Shown here in pieces: positions 39,328-47,751 of a DNA stretch of 64,000 bases. The position numbers were made by a program, and so were the translations under genes. The number at the start of each line of letters is the position of its first letter. The stretch's first letter is position 1. The notes below the pieces were generated by a model. That model was not told where the DNA came from and ran no database searches. It was given only the letters and a program-made list of their open reading frames with translations. The stretch is taken from positions 1 through 64,000 of the forward strand of contig JAQUOU010000014.1 of assembly GCA_028716975.1 (NCBI GenBank). The letters run 5' to 3'. The DNA is from Methylobacter sp. (lineage in GTDB: Bacteria > Pseudomonadota > Gammaproteobacteria > Methylococcales > Methylomonadaceae).

Positions 39328-40494
39328 ATGTTTAAAATTTTGACCTATAACAATATATCTCCGGCTGGGCTGGAGAGACTTCCAGGCAAGCAATACGATA
39401 TTTCATCAGATATCGATAACCCCGATGCTATTCTGCTGCGTTCTTTCAACCTGCACGGCCAGCCGATTCCTGAATCGCTTAAAGTTGTCGGCCGCGCCGG
39501 AGCAGGCGTCAATAATATTCCCGTTGAAGAGTATACGAAGCGCGGCATTCCGGTATTTAATGCGCCGGGTGCCAACTCAAACGCTGTGGCGGAACTTGCT
39601 ATCGCGGGAATGCTACTGGCTGCCAGAAACATTCCTGCAGCGATAAAATTTGTTAATAGACTGGAAGGGGATGATGAAAGTATCAATGGACAAATAGAGA
39701 AGAACAAGAAAAATTTTGCCGGTTTTGAGATCTCCGGTAAAACCCTGGGTGTGCTGGGATTAGGCGCAATCGGGGTAAAAGTAGCCAATTATGCCGATGC
39801 CCTGGGTTTAAAAGTAATCGGTTTTGATCCCTTTATGTCCCTGCAGAGCGCCTGGAAACTGACTTCATCCGCAGTGCCCGCTACCAGCATAGAAGATTTG
39901 GTTGCTCGTGCGGATTTCATCAGCCTGCATATTCCGCTGAATGACAAAACCCGGAATTTATTCAATAAAGACCACATAGACCGCATAAAGAAAGGCTCGA
40001 CACTACTCAACTTTTCCCGCGCGGGTGTGGTTGATGAAGCGGCTGTCCTGGCGGCTTTGGACTCCGGCAATCTGCATGCTTATGTCTGCGATTTCCCAAC
40101 ACCGGCCTTGCTGGAACACCCGCGTGCTATTGTGCTGCCTCACCTGGGAGCCTCTACGGAAGAAGCCGAGGACAATTGCGCCGCAATGGTGGCCGATCAG
40201 GTGCGGGAGTTTCTGGAACACGGCACTATATGTAATTCGGTAAACTTCCCGGAAATCGTTGTTCCCCGCAACGGGGAGAGTGCGCGCCTGGGCATCGCTA
40301 ACCAAAATGTTCCGGGCGTAGTCGGCCGGATTTCATCCGCTTTGGGTGAGGCAGGGGTCAATATAGTGGATCTCTTGAATAAATCGCGCGGCGATTATGC
40401 ATATACGCTGATAGACATTAATGCCACCCTCCCCCCCGACATATTGGAGCGCATCCGCTCTATGGATGGCGTATTGTCTGTCCGCACAATTTAA
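39328..40494 (+). CDS. serA: D-3-phosphoglycerate dehydrogenase
   Basis: Oxidises 3-phosphoglycerate to 3-phosphohydroxypyruvate with NAD, opening serine synthesis. The 388-aa short form has an N-terminal substrate domain (VVGRAGAGVNNIPVEEYTKRGIPVFNAPGANSNAVAEL, shown by its core GRAGAGVNNI). The Rossmann motif is GVLGLGAIGVKVANYADALG. Catalytic blocks include LLNFSRAGVVDEAAV and LPHLGASTEEAEDN. A C-terminal ACT domain follows (about 315-388; QNVPGVVGRISSALGEAGVN). ATG 39328 is chosen over the in-frame TTG 39304 because AAGGA lies 7 nt upstream. Serine made here is the substrate of CysE downstream. Confidence 0.93.
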   Translation: MFKILTYNNISPAGLERLPGKQYDISSDIDNPDAILLRSFNLHGQPIPESLKVVGRAGAGVNNIPVEEYTKRGIPVFNAPGANSNAVAELAIAGMLLAARNIPAAIKFVNRLEGDDESINGQIEKNKKNFAGFEISGKTLGVLGLGAIGVKVANYADALGLKVIGFDPFMSLQSAWKLTSSAVPATSIEDLVARADFISLHIPLNDKTRNLFNKDHIDRIKKGSTLLNFSRAGVVDEAAVLAALDSGNLHAYVCDFPTPALLEHPRAIVLPHLGASTEEAEDNCAAMVADQVREFLEHGTICNSVNFPEIVVPRNGESARLGIANQNVPGVVGRISSALGEAGVNIVDLLNKSRGDYAYTLIDINATLPPDILERIRSMDGVLSVRTI

Positions 40495-40621
40495 CCTTCT
40501 CACACCATTCGACCGTTAATTCCGAACGATGAAATTCGGCTGCATAGCTCAGGGCTTAAGCAAATCAATCAGGTAATATGAAATCGAGTGAATTAGCAGA
40601 TAGATAGACGGATTTACCCAC

Positions 40622-40651
40622 TTGACAAAACATAACGCGTTAAAGTACCTT
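40622..40651 (+). promoter_or_regulatory. Possible promoter for cysK-cysE
   Basis: TTGACA at 40622-40627 is a perfect -35 box. The -10 candidate 17-18 nt later (GTACCT or TACCTT) is poor, so an activator such as a CysB-like protein may be needed. The transcript would begin before the terminator hairpin at 40685. Confidence 0.4.
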
Positions 40652-40684
40652 AAACAAAAATTGCAAGCTGACCGGACAACCGGA

Positions 40685-40719
40685 AGCCCGTGAGCCCGGC
40701 AGGGCCACGGGCTTTTTTT
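40685..40719 (+). terminator. Intrinsic terminator / possible attenuator before cysK
   Basis: AGCCCGTG (40685-40692) pairs perfectly with CACGGGCT (40706-40713), with an inner GCCC/GGGC stem in the loop and a run of seven T (40713-40719). It lies between serA and cysK. It may simply end the serA transcript. If the TTGACA promoter upstream is used, it would act as an attenuator in the cysK leader. GGCCAAAATTTGGCC (40721-40735), directly after, is a second small inverted repeat. Confidence 0.8.
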
Positions 40720-40775
40720 GGGCCAAAATTTGGCCACAGCAATCCGATTAGTGTCAATATTACAGGAAATTATTT

Positions 40776-41753
40776 ATGTCACATTGGTATGAAGACAATT
40801 CTCACTCCATAGGAAGAACGCCCCTGGTGCGGCTTAACCGCATTACCGATGGCGCGCCAGCCACCGTATTGGCGAAAATAGAAGGGCGCAATCCGGCTTA
40901 TTCGGTTAAATGCCGGATTGGCGCCGCGATGATCTGGGATGCAGAACAACGCGGATTGCTCGGTCCCGGCAAGGAAATTGTTGAGCCCACCAGCGGCAAT
41001 ACCGGCATTGCCCTGGCCTTTGTCGCGGCAGCGCGCGGTCTTCCATTAACATTGACCATGCCGGAAACCATGAGCCTGGAACGCCGTAAGTTGCTGATTG
41101 CCTACGGCGCCAAACTGGTGTTGACGGAAGGCGCCAAGGGCATGAGCGGCGCGATTGCGAAAGCCGAAGAAATTGCCGCGTCCGATCCCGAGCGGTATGT
41201 ATTGCTGCAACAGTTTAAAAATCCTGCCAACCCGGCGATTCACGAGCAGACCACCGGGCCGGAAATATGGAACGATACGGATGGCGCTATTGATATTTTC
41301 GTCTCCGGCGTCGGCACAGGCGGAACGATTACGGGTGTTTCCCGTTATATCAAGTTGACTCAAGGCAAATCCATAGTTTCGATTGCCGTTGAGCCCACCG
41401 CCAGCCCAGTACTCACCCAGCACCGTACCGGTGAGCCGTTAAAGCCCGGACCTCATAAAATTCAAGGCATCGGCGCAGGATTTGTCCCAGATGTGCTCGA
41501 TCTCGCATTGGTTGATGAAGTCGAGCAGGTCTCGAACGAAGAAGCTATTGATTATGCCCGGCGTCTTGCCCTGGAAGAAGGCATATTGTCCGGTATTTCC
41601 TGCGGCGCAGCCGTCGCTGTAGCTGTGCGCGTTGCCAAGCGTGCTGAAAATGCAGGTAAAACCATCGTAGTTGTATTGCCGGATTCCGGTGAGCGCTACT
41701 TAAGCTCACCTTTGTTCGAAGGTATTTTCGACGCGAAAGGTTTTGCGGGATGA
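40776..41753 (+). CDS. cysK: Cysteine synthase A (O-acetylserine sulfhydrylase)
   Basis: PLP enzyme making cysteine from O-acetylserine and sulfide. The 325-aa sequence follows E. coli CysK closely. The PLP lysine is K45 in [19 protein letters not shown]. The substrate loop is [19 protein letters not shown], the PLP phosphate loop [15 protein letters not shown] and the C-terminal serine motif [15 protein letters not shown]. The stop overlaps the cysE start by 4 nt (ATGA, 41750-41753). The order cysK, cysE, encapsulin, desulfurase corresponds to srpG-srpH-srpI in Synechococcus. It probably also binds the CysE C terminus, as cysteine synthase complexes do. Confidence 0.95.
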   Translation: MSHWYEDNSHSIGRTPLVRLNRITDGAPATVLAKIEGRNPAYSVKCRIGAAMIWDAEQRGLLGPGKEIVEPTSGNTGIALAFVAAARGLPLTLTMPETMSLERRKLLIAYGAKLVLTEGAKGMSGAIAKAEEIAASDPERYVLLQQFKNPANPAIHEQTTGPEIWNDTDGAIDIFVSGVGTGGTITGVSRYIKLTQGKSIVSIAVEPTASPVLTQHRTGEPLKPGPHKIQGIGAGFVPDVLDLALVDEVEQVSNEEAIDYARRLALEEGILSGISCGAAVAVAVRVAKRAENAGKTIVVVLPDSGERYLSSPLFEGIFDAKGFAG

Positions 41754-42688
41754 ATGATACTGCTCCTGTAAACGGTAACTATGATTGGGGTATCGATGCG
41801 CTCGTTGCGAAATTGCGCGATCTGCGCGTGCAATCCCTGGAAACCCGAAGCCGGCGCGATAAACCGCCCAAACTGCCGTCACGAAAAGAGCTGCAGGAAA
41901 TATTGGACGGCCTTGGCTCCGTATTGTTTCCAAATCGGCTGGGGCTGCCCGACCTGAATGACGAAGGCATCGATTACTTTGTGGGTCATACCCTTGAAAC
42001 CTTGCTGCGCGAGCTTTACCGGCAAATCCGCCGCGAACTCCAGTTTATTTCCGGACATCAAGGTTTCAATAACGCCGCTCATGAGCAAGCCATTGACATT
42101 GCCCGCCAGTTCGCCGCCCAACTGCCCACTATAAGGAAGTTACTCGATACCGATATTCAAGCCGCATTCGAAGGCGATCCTGCGGCAAGAACTCCTGATG
42201 AGGTACTGGTTTGTTACCCAGGCATTACCGCCATTATCCATCATCGGGTTGCGCATATTCTTTATCAATCAGGCGCGCCGCTGGTCGCTCGCATGATCTC
42301 CGAGATTGCCCATTCCGCAACGGGAATTGATATTCATCCCGGCGCGCAAATTGGCGAAAGTTTTTTTATCGATCATGGCACAGGCGTGGTTATTGGCGAA
42401 ACATCTGTGATTGGGCGGCATGTCCGTTTATATCAGGCCGTCACTCTAGGCGCCAAAAGTTTCCAGAAAGGCGATAACGGCATTCTCGTCAAAGGTAATC
42501 TGCGACATCCTATCGTTGAGGATAATGTCGTTATTTATGCAGGCGCGACTATTTTAGGCCGCATCACCATCGGCCACGGCTCCACTATCGGCGGCAATGT
42601 CTGGCTTACCCACAGCGTACCGCCTAACAGCAATATCACCCAGGCGCATGTACGCAGCGAATTGTTCGACGGAGGCGCCGGGATATAG
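41750..42688 (+). CDS. cysE: Serine O-acetyltransferase (EpsC/SrpH type)
   Basis: Acetylates serine with acetyl-CoA to give O-acetylserine for CysK. The 312-aa protein is longer than E. coli CysE (273 aa), as is usual for the EpsC/SrpH subgroup found near encapsulins. An N-terminal helical domain (about 1-180) is followed by the left-handed beta-helix (about 190-300): [31 protein letters not shown] is cited by its core [17 protein letters not shown], then [14 protein letters not shown]. The C terminus ends in isoleucine (DGGAGI), consistent with the CysK-docking tail of this family. Translation is coupled to cysK by a 4-nt overlap. Confidence 0.93.
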   Translation: MNDTAPVNGNYDWGIDALVAKLRDLRVQSLETRSRRDKPPKLPSRKELQEILDGLGSVLFPNRLGLPDLNDEGIDYFVGHTLETLLRELYRQIRRELQFISGHQGFNNAAHEQAIDIARQFAAQLPTIRKLLDTDIQAAFEGDPAARTPDEVLVCYPGITAIIHHRVAHILYQSGAPLVARMISEIAHSATGIDIHPGAQIGESFFIDHGTGVVIGETSVIGRHVRLYQAVTLGAKSFQKGDNGILVKGNLRHPIVEDNVVIYAGATILGRITIGHGSTIGGNVWLTHSVPPNSNITQAHVRSELFDGGAGI

Positions 42689-42867
42689 CAACGTGACTAT
42701 TCATCCCATAATTACATCATCGTCATGCCCCGCACGTCATTCCGGCGTCCAGATATATTCATGCGCGATTACAGATTACCACCTCAAGTTCCTATAAGGA
42801 GCTTTGTAAATTATAAATTATGGCCATGCGCCAGAAGGTTATTGATTCGGCCCGATTATGTTTGAAA

Positions 42868-42926
42868 CCGTTCGGACTGAGCCCTTCGGCCATGCTCAGG
42901 AGAGCCGAAGGGCTCAAGGCGAACGG
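42868..42926. repeat. Dispersed palindromic repeat, copy D
   Basis: CCGTTCG and CGAACGG form the outer arms. Inside, GAGCCCTTCGGC pairs perfectly with GCCGAAGGGCTC over 12 bp. It is the most compact and complete palindrome of the family in this window. It separates cysE from the encapsulin gene and may fold as an mRNA hairpin between them. Confidence 0.85.
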
Positions 42927-43076
42927 AATTAATACTTCATAGGGTCGGATCAATAAATTGTTTCATCGCAAATAGTAACAAAGGTACAAAGACTGGAAGA
43001 TTCAAGCATATCGAAAGACAATGAGATAGTAGCTCCAACTTCTTAATACCGGAAGAGTGATCGTCCGGAGTATCAG

Positions 43077-43098
43077 TTTCCAATCTGGAGATTGGAAA
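43077..43098. promoter_or_regulatory. Perfect 10-bp inverted repeat upstream of the encapsulin gene
   Basis: TTTCCAATCT, 2-nt centre GG, then AGATTGGAAA: a perfect 22-bp palindrome ending 40 nt before the encapsulin ATG. The 2-nt centre makes an RNA hairpin unlikely and a dimeric repressor or activator site more likely. A second, shorter pair (CCGGA with TCCGG, about 43050-43069) lies just upstream. The binding protein is unknown. Confidence 0.6.
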
Positions 43099-43138
43099 TA
43101 AATTAATTCTAAACACCCAATCTAATAGGAAAAAAACA

Positions 43139-44071
43139 ATGTCCGATATCCATGAAGGCCAATCACATACCGCGTTAGGCGACGTCGCCGCACGCACCCT
43201 AGCCAATGCAACTAAAAGTGCTCCCATGCTATCAACCATCACTCCACGGTGGCTGGTTCATCTGTTGCATTGGAAACCCCTTGAGGCTGGTATTTACCGC
43301 GTTAACAAAGTCAAGAATGAAACCGATCTGCTGGTTGATTGTTCCAGTCTCGATGAAAAAGAGTTGCCGCAAACGTTTGCCGATTACGTAGAATGGGGCC
43401 GTGAGTACCGCTTGAACGCCGTCAATACAGTGCTTGACGTGCATACCCGCATTGCTGATTTATATAGCAGCCCCCACAATCAAATCCATGAACAGCTGCG
43501 TTTGACCATTGAAACCATTAAAGAGCGCCAGGAAAGCGAGCTGGTTAATAATGCCGAATACGGCTTGCTCAATAATGTTGCGCCATCGCAGAAAGTGCAA
43601 CCGCGTCTTGATGGCACCGGCGCACCCACGCCCGATGACTTGGATGAACTGATTTCCCGCGTTTGGAAAGAACCCGGTTTTTTCCTGGCTCACCCACAAG
43701 CCATAGCAGCGTTCGGACGTGAGTGTACCTACCGTGGCGTACCACCCGCTATTGTCACCCTGTTCGGTTCGCAGTTTTTGACCTGGCGCGGACTGCCTAT
43801 AATTCCAACTGACAAGCTCAGGGTTACCAATGGTAAAACCAATATTTTGCTGCTGCGCACTGGCGAAAGCCGTCAAGGTGTGATCGGTCTTTATCAACCT
43901 AATCTGACCGGCGAACTGAGCATGGGCCTTTCAGTCCGTTTCATGGGCATCAATCACAAAGCGATCGCCTCTTACCTCATCTCGCTGTATTGCTCGCTGG
44001 CGGTGCTGACTGATGATGCGCTCGGAGTGCTCGAGAACGTTGATGTGAGCAAATACCATGAATACAAGTGA
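43139..44071 (+). CDS. srpI: Family 2A encapsulin shell protein (SrpI-like)
   Basis: HK97-fold shell protein (310 aa) that self-assembles into a protein nanocompartment. I recognise the family from the long N-terminal arm (TALGDVAARTLANATKSAP), TPRWLVHLLHWKPLEAGIYRVN, IHEQLRLTIETIKERQESELVNN, GFFLAHPQAIAAFGRECTYRG and the E-loop/A-domain part SQFLTWRGLPIIPTDKL. The length matches SrpI (about 316 aa). No cyclic-nucleotide-binding domain is inserted, so it is subfamily 2A and not 2B. A ribosome binding site (TAGGA) precedes ATG 43139. The gene overlaps the desulfurase gene by 14 nt. No phage genes are nearby, so it is not a prophage capsid. Cyanobacterial SrpI is sulfur-responsive. Confidence 0.9.
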   Translation: MSDIHEGQSHTALGDVAARTLANATKSAPMLSTITPRWLVHLLHWKPLEAGIYRVNKVKNETDLLVDCSSLDEKELPQTFADYVEWGREYRLNAVNTVLDVHTRIADLYSSPHNQIHEQLRLTIETIKERQESELVNNAEYGLLNNVAPSQKVQPRLDGTGAPTPDDLDELISRVWKEPGFFLAHPQAIAAFGRECTYRGVPPAIVTLFGSQFLTWRGLPIIPTDKLRVTNGKTNILLLRTGESRQGVIGLYQPNLTGELSMGLSVRFMGINHKAIASYLISLYCSLAVLTDDALGVLENVDVSKYHEYK

Positions 44072-46253
44072 ATTTGATAAAGTCGATCCAACGCAACAAG
44101 GTTTTACGGAAAATTCAGGATACACTGCATCGCTGCCCGATATAGATCAACTCACCAAGCTTGCTAATGAACTGTTTACGGCTTTGCCCTGCGATGGTTC
44201 GAGGCTGGGCATTGCCTCATCGCCAGTACCGGGCGGATTGTCTTCAGCGGTGGCCGGCCTTGATAAATCAGGTGCAACAGGTATTTCATCGCAAGCTTTT
44301 GGCCTGCCCGGGGAGGCGGAATTGCGCCAGTTGTTCGCGCCGCGACAGCCGTCTTTTGAGAGCGTTCCTGACAGTATCGATACCGGGCCGGTTTTCGGTA
44401 ATCCACCTTCTGCTGCTCCATACGGTTTGACACCGCCTGTGGCAAGTCTGGACAAGGCGGTGCTGGCAGGTATTTTGCCGCACGACTTTGGACTGCCTGG
44501 AGAAGCTGAATTGCATAAGCTGCTGGTTACGCGACCGCCTTCCGGAAGCCGTATTCCCGGAAGTAATGATGCCGGATCAATGCCTGCCGACCTGTCTTCG
44601 GTGGCGGCACATGAATTGACTGCTGAATCGCTGGCAGATAGTAGCAAATCCTTGGAAGCGGAGTCTTCACTGCAGGTTTTTGAGGCGGAATTGCAAAAAT
44701 TTTTCGCAGCAAGCACATCGGCTACTGAAAGAGTCCCGAAAAATGTGGAGGGCATTTCGATTCCCGGCATTCCCACTTCAGCGGGAATGCCCGGCTTAGC
44801 CGGTTCCCTGGCAGAAATTGACGCCTCATTGATAGCGGGTCTTTCACCCGAGGTCTATGGTCTGCCGGGCGAAGCGGAATTGCAAAAGCTTTTTGCGGCG
44901 TTTTCTGTTCCTTCCGGAAGTAGTCCGGCAAGCGTCGGATCGGGTTCATCATTTTATTTTCTTGATGACACAAAAACCGGTGGCTTTAATGCGCAAGCGC
45001 CGGCTCTAAGCTCGGCTCATCCGCCTTTTGATGTCCACGCTGTGCGCCGTGATTTTCCGATTCTGGAAGAACGTATTAACGGCTACCCGTTAGCCTGGTT
45101 TGATAATGCGGCGACGACACAAAAACCGCAGGTAGTGATTGACCGGGTTTCGTATTTCTATGAGCACGAGAATTCCAACATTCATCGTGCGGCGCATGAA
45201 CTGGCGGCCCGATCTACAGATGCCTATGAAAAAGCACGCAGCACAGTCGCGCGCTTTATTAATGCGCCTTCCGCCAAGGACGTCATCTTCGTGCGCGGTA
45301 CAACAGAGGGCATCAATCTGGTTGCGCAAAGCTGGGGGCGTCAAAATCTGGTTGCGGGAGATGAAATCGTCATCACTTGGCTGGAGCATCATGCCAATAT
45401 TGTACCGTGGCAGCAACTGACTGAAGCTACGGGAGCGAAATTACGCGTAGCGCCTGTTGATGACAGCGGTCAGGTATTGCTGGGCGAATATCAAAAACTG
45501 CTGAACTCACGTACTAAGCTGGTAGCATTCACCCAGGTTTCGAATGCGCTGGGTACCATCACACCCGCGCAGGGAATGATCGACATGGCGCATGGCGTAG
45601 GCGCGCGGGTCTTGCTGGATGGCGCGCAATCAATTTCGCACCTGCCGGTCGATGTACAGCAGCTTGACTGTGACTGGTTTATTTTTTCCGGGCACAAGGT
45701 ATTCGCTCCAACCGGCATCGGTGCGGTTTATGGCAAGGCTGAAGTGCTCGAAGCCATGCCGCCGTGGCAAGGCGGCGGCAATATGATTGATGATGTCACG
45801 TTTGAAAAAACCACTTATCAACCTGCACCTGCACGCTTTGAAGCGGGGACCGGGAATATTGCGGATGCGGTAGGATTAGGGACAGCGCTTGAATACCTGG
45901 CAAAAATTGGTATCGTTAATGTCGCCCGTTACGAGCATGAACTTTTGCTTTATGGAATGGAAGCTCTCAGGCGCATACCCGGCTTGCGCCTGATCGGCAC
46001 CGCCCCGGAAAAAACCAGCGTGCTATCGTTTGTGCTGGCAGGGCATGATACTTTGGATATTGGCGCTGCATTAAATCGCGCAGGAATTGCGGTACGTGCC
46101 GGACACCATTGCGCTCAACCCATCCTGCGGCGTTTCGGAGTGGAAAGCACTGTCCGTCCTTCACTGGCGTTCTACAATACTTACGAGGAAATTGACCGGC
46201 TGGCTGAGGTCGTACGGCGTATTCAAAGCGGCCGGGAAATTCTTCCCCATTGA
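44058..46253 (+). CDS. Encapsulated cysteine desulfurase with repeat-containing N-terminal extension
   Basis: The C-terminal 405 residues (about 327-731) are a class II (SufS/CsdA-like) cysteine desulfurase. It has GYPLAWFDNAATTQKP, FVRGTTEGINLVAQSW, the PLP lysine K547 in FSGHKVFAPTGIG and the catalytic C685 in RAGHHCAQPILRRFG. It releases cysteine sulfur as a persulfide, leaving alanine. The first ~325 residues are low-complexity and probably disordered. A motif LPDIDQLTKLANELFTALP (about 26-44) is followed by four ~63-residue repeats with LPGEAEL-type cores. Such N-terminal extensions direct desulfurases into Family 2A shells. The 14-nt overlap with srpI implies coupled translation. No sulfur acceptor or rhodanese gene is adjacent. 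Confidence 0.92.
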   Translation: MNTSEFDKVDPTQQGFTENSGYTASLPDIDQLTKLANELFTALPCDGSRLGIASSPVPGGLSSAVAGLDKSGATGISSQAFGLPGEAELRQLFAPRQPSFESVPDSIDTGPVFGNPPSAAPYGLTPPVASLDKAVLAGILPHDFGLPGEAELHKLLVTRPPSGSRIPGSNDAGSMPADLSSVAAHELTAESLADSSKSLEAESSLQVFEAELQKFFAASTSATERVPKNVEGISIPGIPTSAGMPGLAGSLAEIDASLIAGLSPEVYGLPGEAELQKLFAAFSVPSGSSPASVGSGSSFYFLDDTKTGGFNAQAPALSSAHPPFDVHAVRRDFPILEERINGYPLAWFDNAATTQKPQVVIDRVSYFYEHENSNIHRAAHELAARSTDAYEKARSTVARFINAPSAKDVIFVRGTTEGINLVAQSWGRQNLVAGDEIVITWLEHHANIVPWQQLTEATGAKLRVAPVDDSGQVLLGEYQKLLNSRTKLVAFTQVSNALGTITPAQGMIDMAHGVGARVLLDGAQSISHLPVDVQQLDCDWFIFSGHKVFAPTGIGAVYGKAEVLEAMPPWQGGGNMIDDVTFEKTTYQPAPARFEAGTGNIADAVGLGTALEYLAKIGIVNVARYEHELLLYGMEALRRIPGLRLIGTAPEKTSVLSFVLAGHDTLDIGAALNRAGIAVRAGHHCAQPILRRFGVESTVRPSLAFYNTYEEIDRLAEVVRRIQSGREILPH
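44226..44969 (+). repeat. Four ~63-codon repeats in the desulfurase cargo extension
   Basis: Protein repeats at about residues 57-119, 120-182, 183-242 and 243-304. The EAEL tetrad falls at residues 86, 149, 209 and 272, a spacing of 63, 60 and 63. Units 1, 2 and 4 keep the pattern V/L-A-x-L/I-D-K/A...GLPGEAELxxLF/L. Unit 3 has lost LPG (VFEAELQKFFA). DNA identity is modest, so the duplications are old and protein motifs have been kept by selection. Confidence 0.85.
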
Positions 46254-46376
46254 TCAATCATTTCGCTCCTGTCACGGCAGTCGCCGTGGCAGGAATCAGG
46301 CCGGCTTTCTTTCTTTTTTGAACAGAATTTTTATGATTGAATCGCCCCGGAAACACCCAGGACTCGATTGCTTGAG

Positions 46377-47242
46377 TCAAGCGGTCTTAACTGACTCTTC
46401 AATTTTCACATAATAATTCGTTTCATATTCAGCTAGCAAGACATTCCCGATTGATGTCAGCAACTGGCGATGATTAAACCAATCCACCCATTCTAACGCG
46501 GCCTATTGATAGAAAGGTCATTGGCTTCCCTTCAACCGCTCAACGGATCGATAAGTACTGGCTGCCCCGGTCGCTATGATGGGTAAGATCTTCCGTTTCG
46601 ATGCGCTGGCGTGCCCAGAGTGCTTGTTCCACGGCATCATGACTAAACCCGTCTGCACGGAACGGCTGACCTGCCAGACCACGATATAACAGGCAAAGAC
46701 GTCGATGATAAAAGCAACAGTGACAAAGCCGGCCCAAGTGGCCACAAAAGTGATATTGGCTACCCACAGTTGATTTGGCCGGATGGCGGTAACCTGCCGG
46801 TTGACCAAATCCAACGGCCGCTGCTGGGCTCCGTCGCTGATTGTCGTTCTCCGCTTCGCGCCGCATCTACCTCGCGGTAGGCCCAGTCGTTTCATCAGCC
46901 GCTCTACCGTACGGTGGGCCACTTCAATGCCTTCCCGGTTCAACTGCCGCCAAATTTTACGGGCACCGTACACCCTGAAATTGACTTCATAAATTCGCGG
47001 TTCTCCCGTTCCAACTCCTTGAGACGGGCTGGTTCCGAACTCGTTAATCCCTCTTGCTTGCCTTGGTTAATTTCTGACGGCCTTACCCATTTACGTAAGG
47101 TTTCTGCACTACAGCCTAGTTTGCTTGCACAGGTCAGACCGGTGCTTTCAAAACCCGATGTTTTCAATGGTTCCCTATAAAACCTTCTTCGTGATAGAGG
47201 TGAAAGTGCGCGGATAGATTCATCAGGGGTCCTGCGGTACAA
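46377..47242 (-). pseudogene. Decayed IS3-family transposase (orfA and orfB fragments)
   Basis: The orfA start (47242-47000) reads MYRRTPDESIRALSPLSRRR and KLGCSAETLRKWVR, then ARLKELERENRE. It then jumps straight to the middle of orfB, YGARKIWRQLNREGIEVAHR, with the beginning of orfB missing. The integrase part RPNQLWVANITFVATWAGFV breaks by frameshift near 46630 (DAVEQALWAR and HSDRGSQYLS continue in another frame). The last orfB block WVDWFNHRQLLTSIGNVLLAEYE is at about 46500-46430, ending at stop 46377. It cannot be active. It sits directly after the encapsulin-desulfurase pair. Confidence 0.88.
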
Positions 47243-47751
47243 AAACCTCTATAAAGGGACCGAATAGTTGACTGCAATCTTGATCTCTGTTGATGGCATT
47301 AATAGCCTTGCAATAAGCGAGGAGCCCTTATATGAAAACACAGGCGCTATCGCTTCTGGGAACTACTCGAGGCCTGTCTCGCAACGATAGAAAAACAAGT
47401 TGAAAACCAGTATTTTAATTGATTATTTGAAACATGATAGTTTTTGCTTTCAAAAAGATATCGCCGATCGATAAAAAAATATTATCGGCAAGCTGCAACA
47501 GATTACTTAAAAAACTGACCGGGTAAATGCTCTTTAGATTTATAAAAGCGAATAATTTAAAATCGCCAGCCGATATGGCTTCAGACTATACTACACGCTG
47601 CAAACAGGCATTTGTTCCTCTACTTCCACCTAGTCGTGAGTAATTTTCGTTTGACATATAAAACTGCAAAGCTATTAGATTTTGCTAGAGAGTTCTCGAA
47701 ATATTCTGTAAAAATTCATTATTCTTTTTAAAACGGATAAAATGGAATTAT
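47243..47751. other. Intergenic region, nothing recognised
   Basis: About 500 nt of A+T-rich DNA between the IS3 remnant and the HDOD-GGDEF gene. GGTCC and GGACC face each other near 47227-47264, possibly part of the old element's end. No gene or RNA was found. The promoter for the regulator gene is expected here. Confidence 0.4.

Noticed and set aside
42937-43242. 101-codon minus-strand frame upstream of the encapsulin gene
   Set aside because: It runs antisense through the encapsulin start and its control region and has no recognisable features.
43139-44071. Prophage major capsid gene
   Set aside because: The fold family is shared with phage capsids, but there are no terminase, portal, protease or tail genes, and the neighbours are cysteine metabolism genes with a cargo desulfurase.
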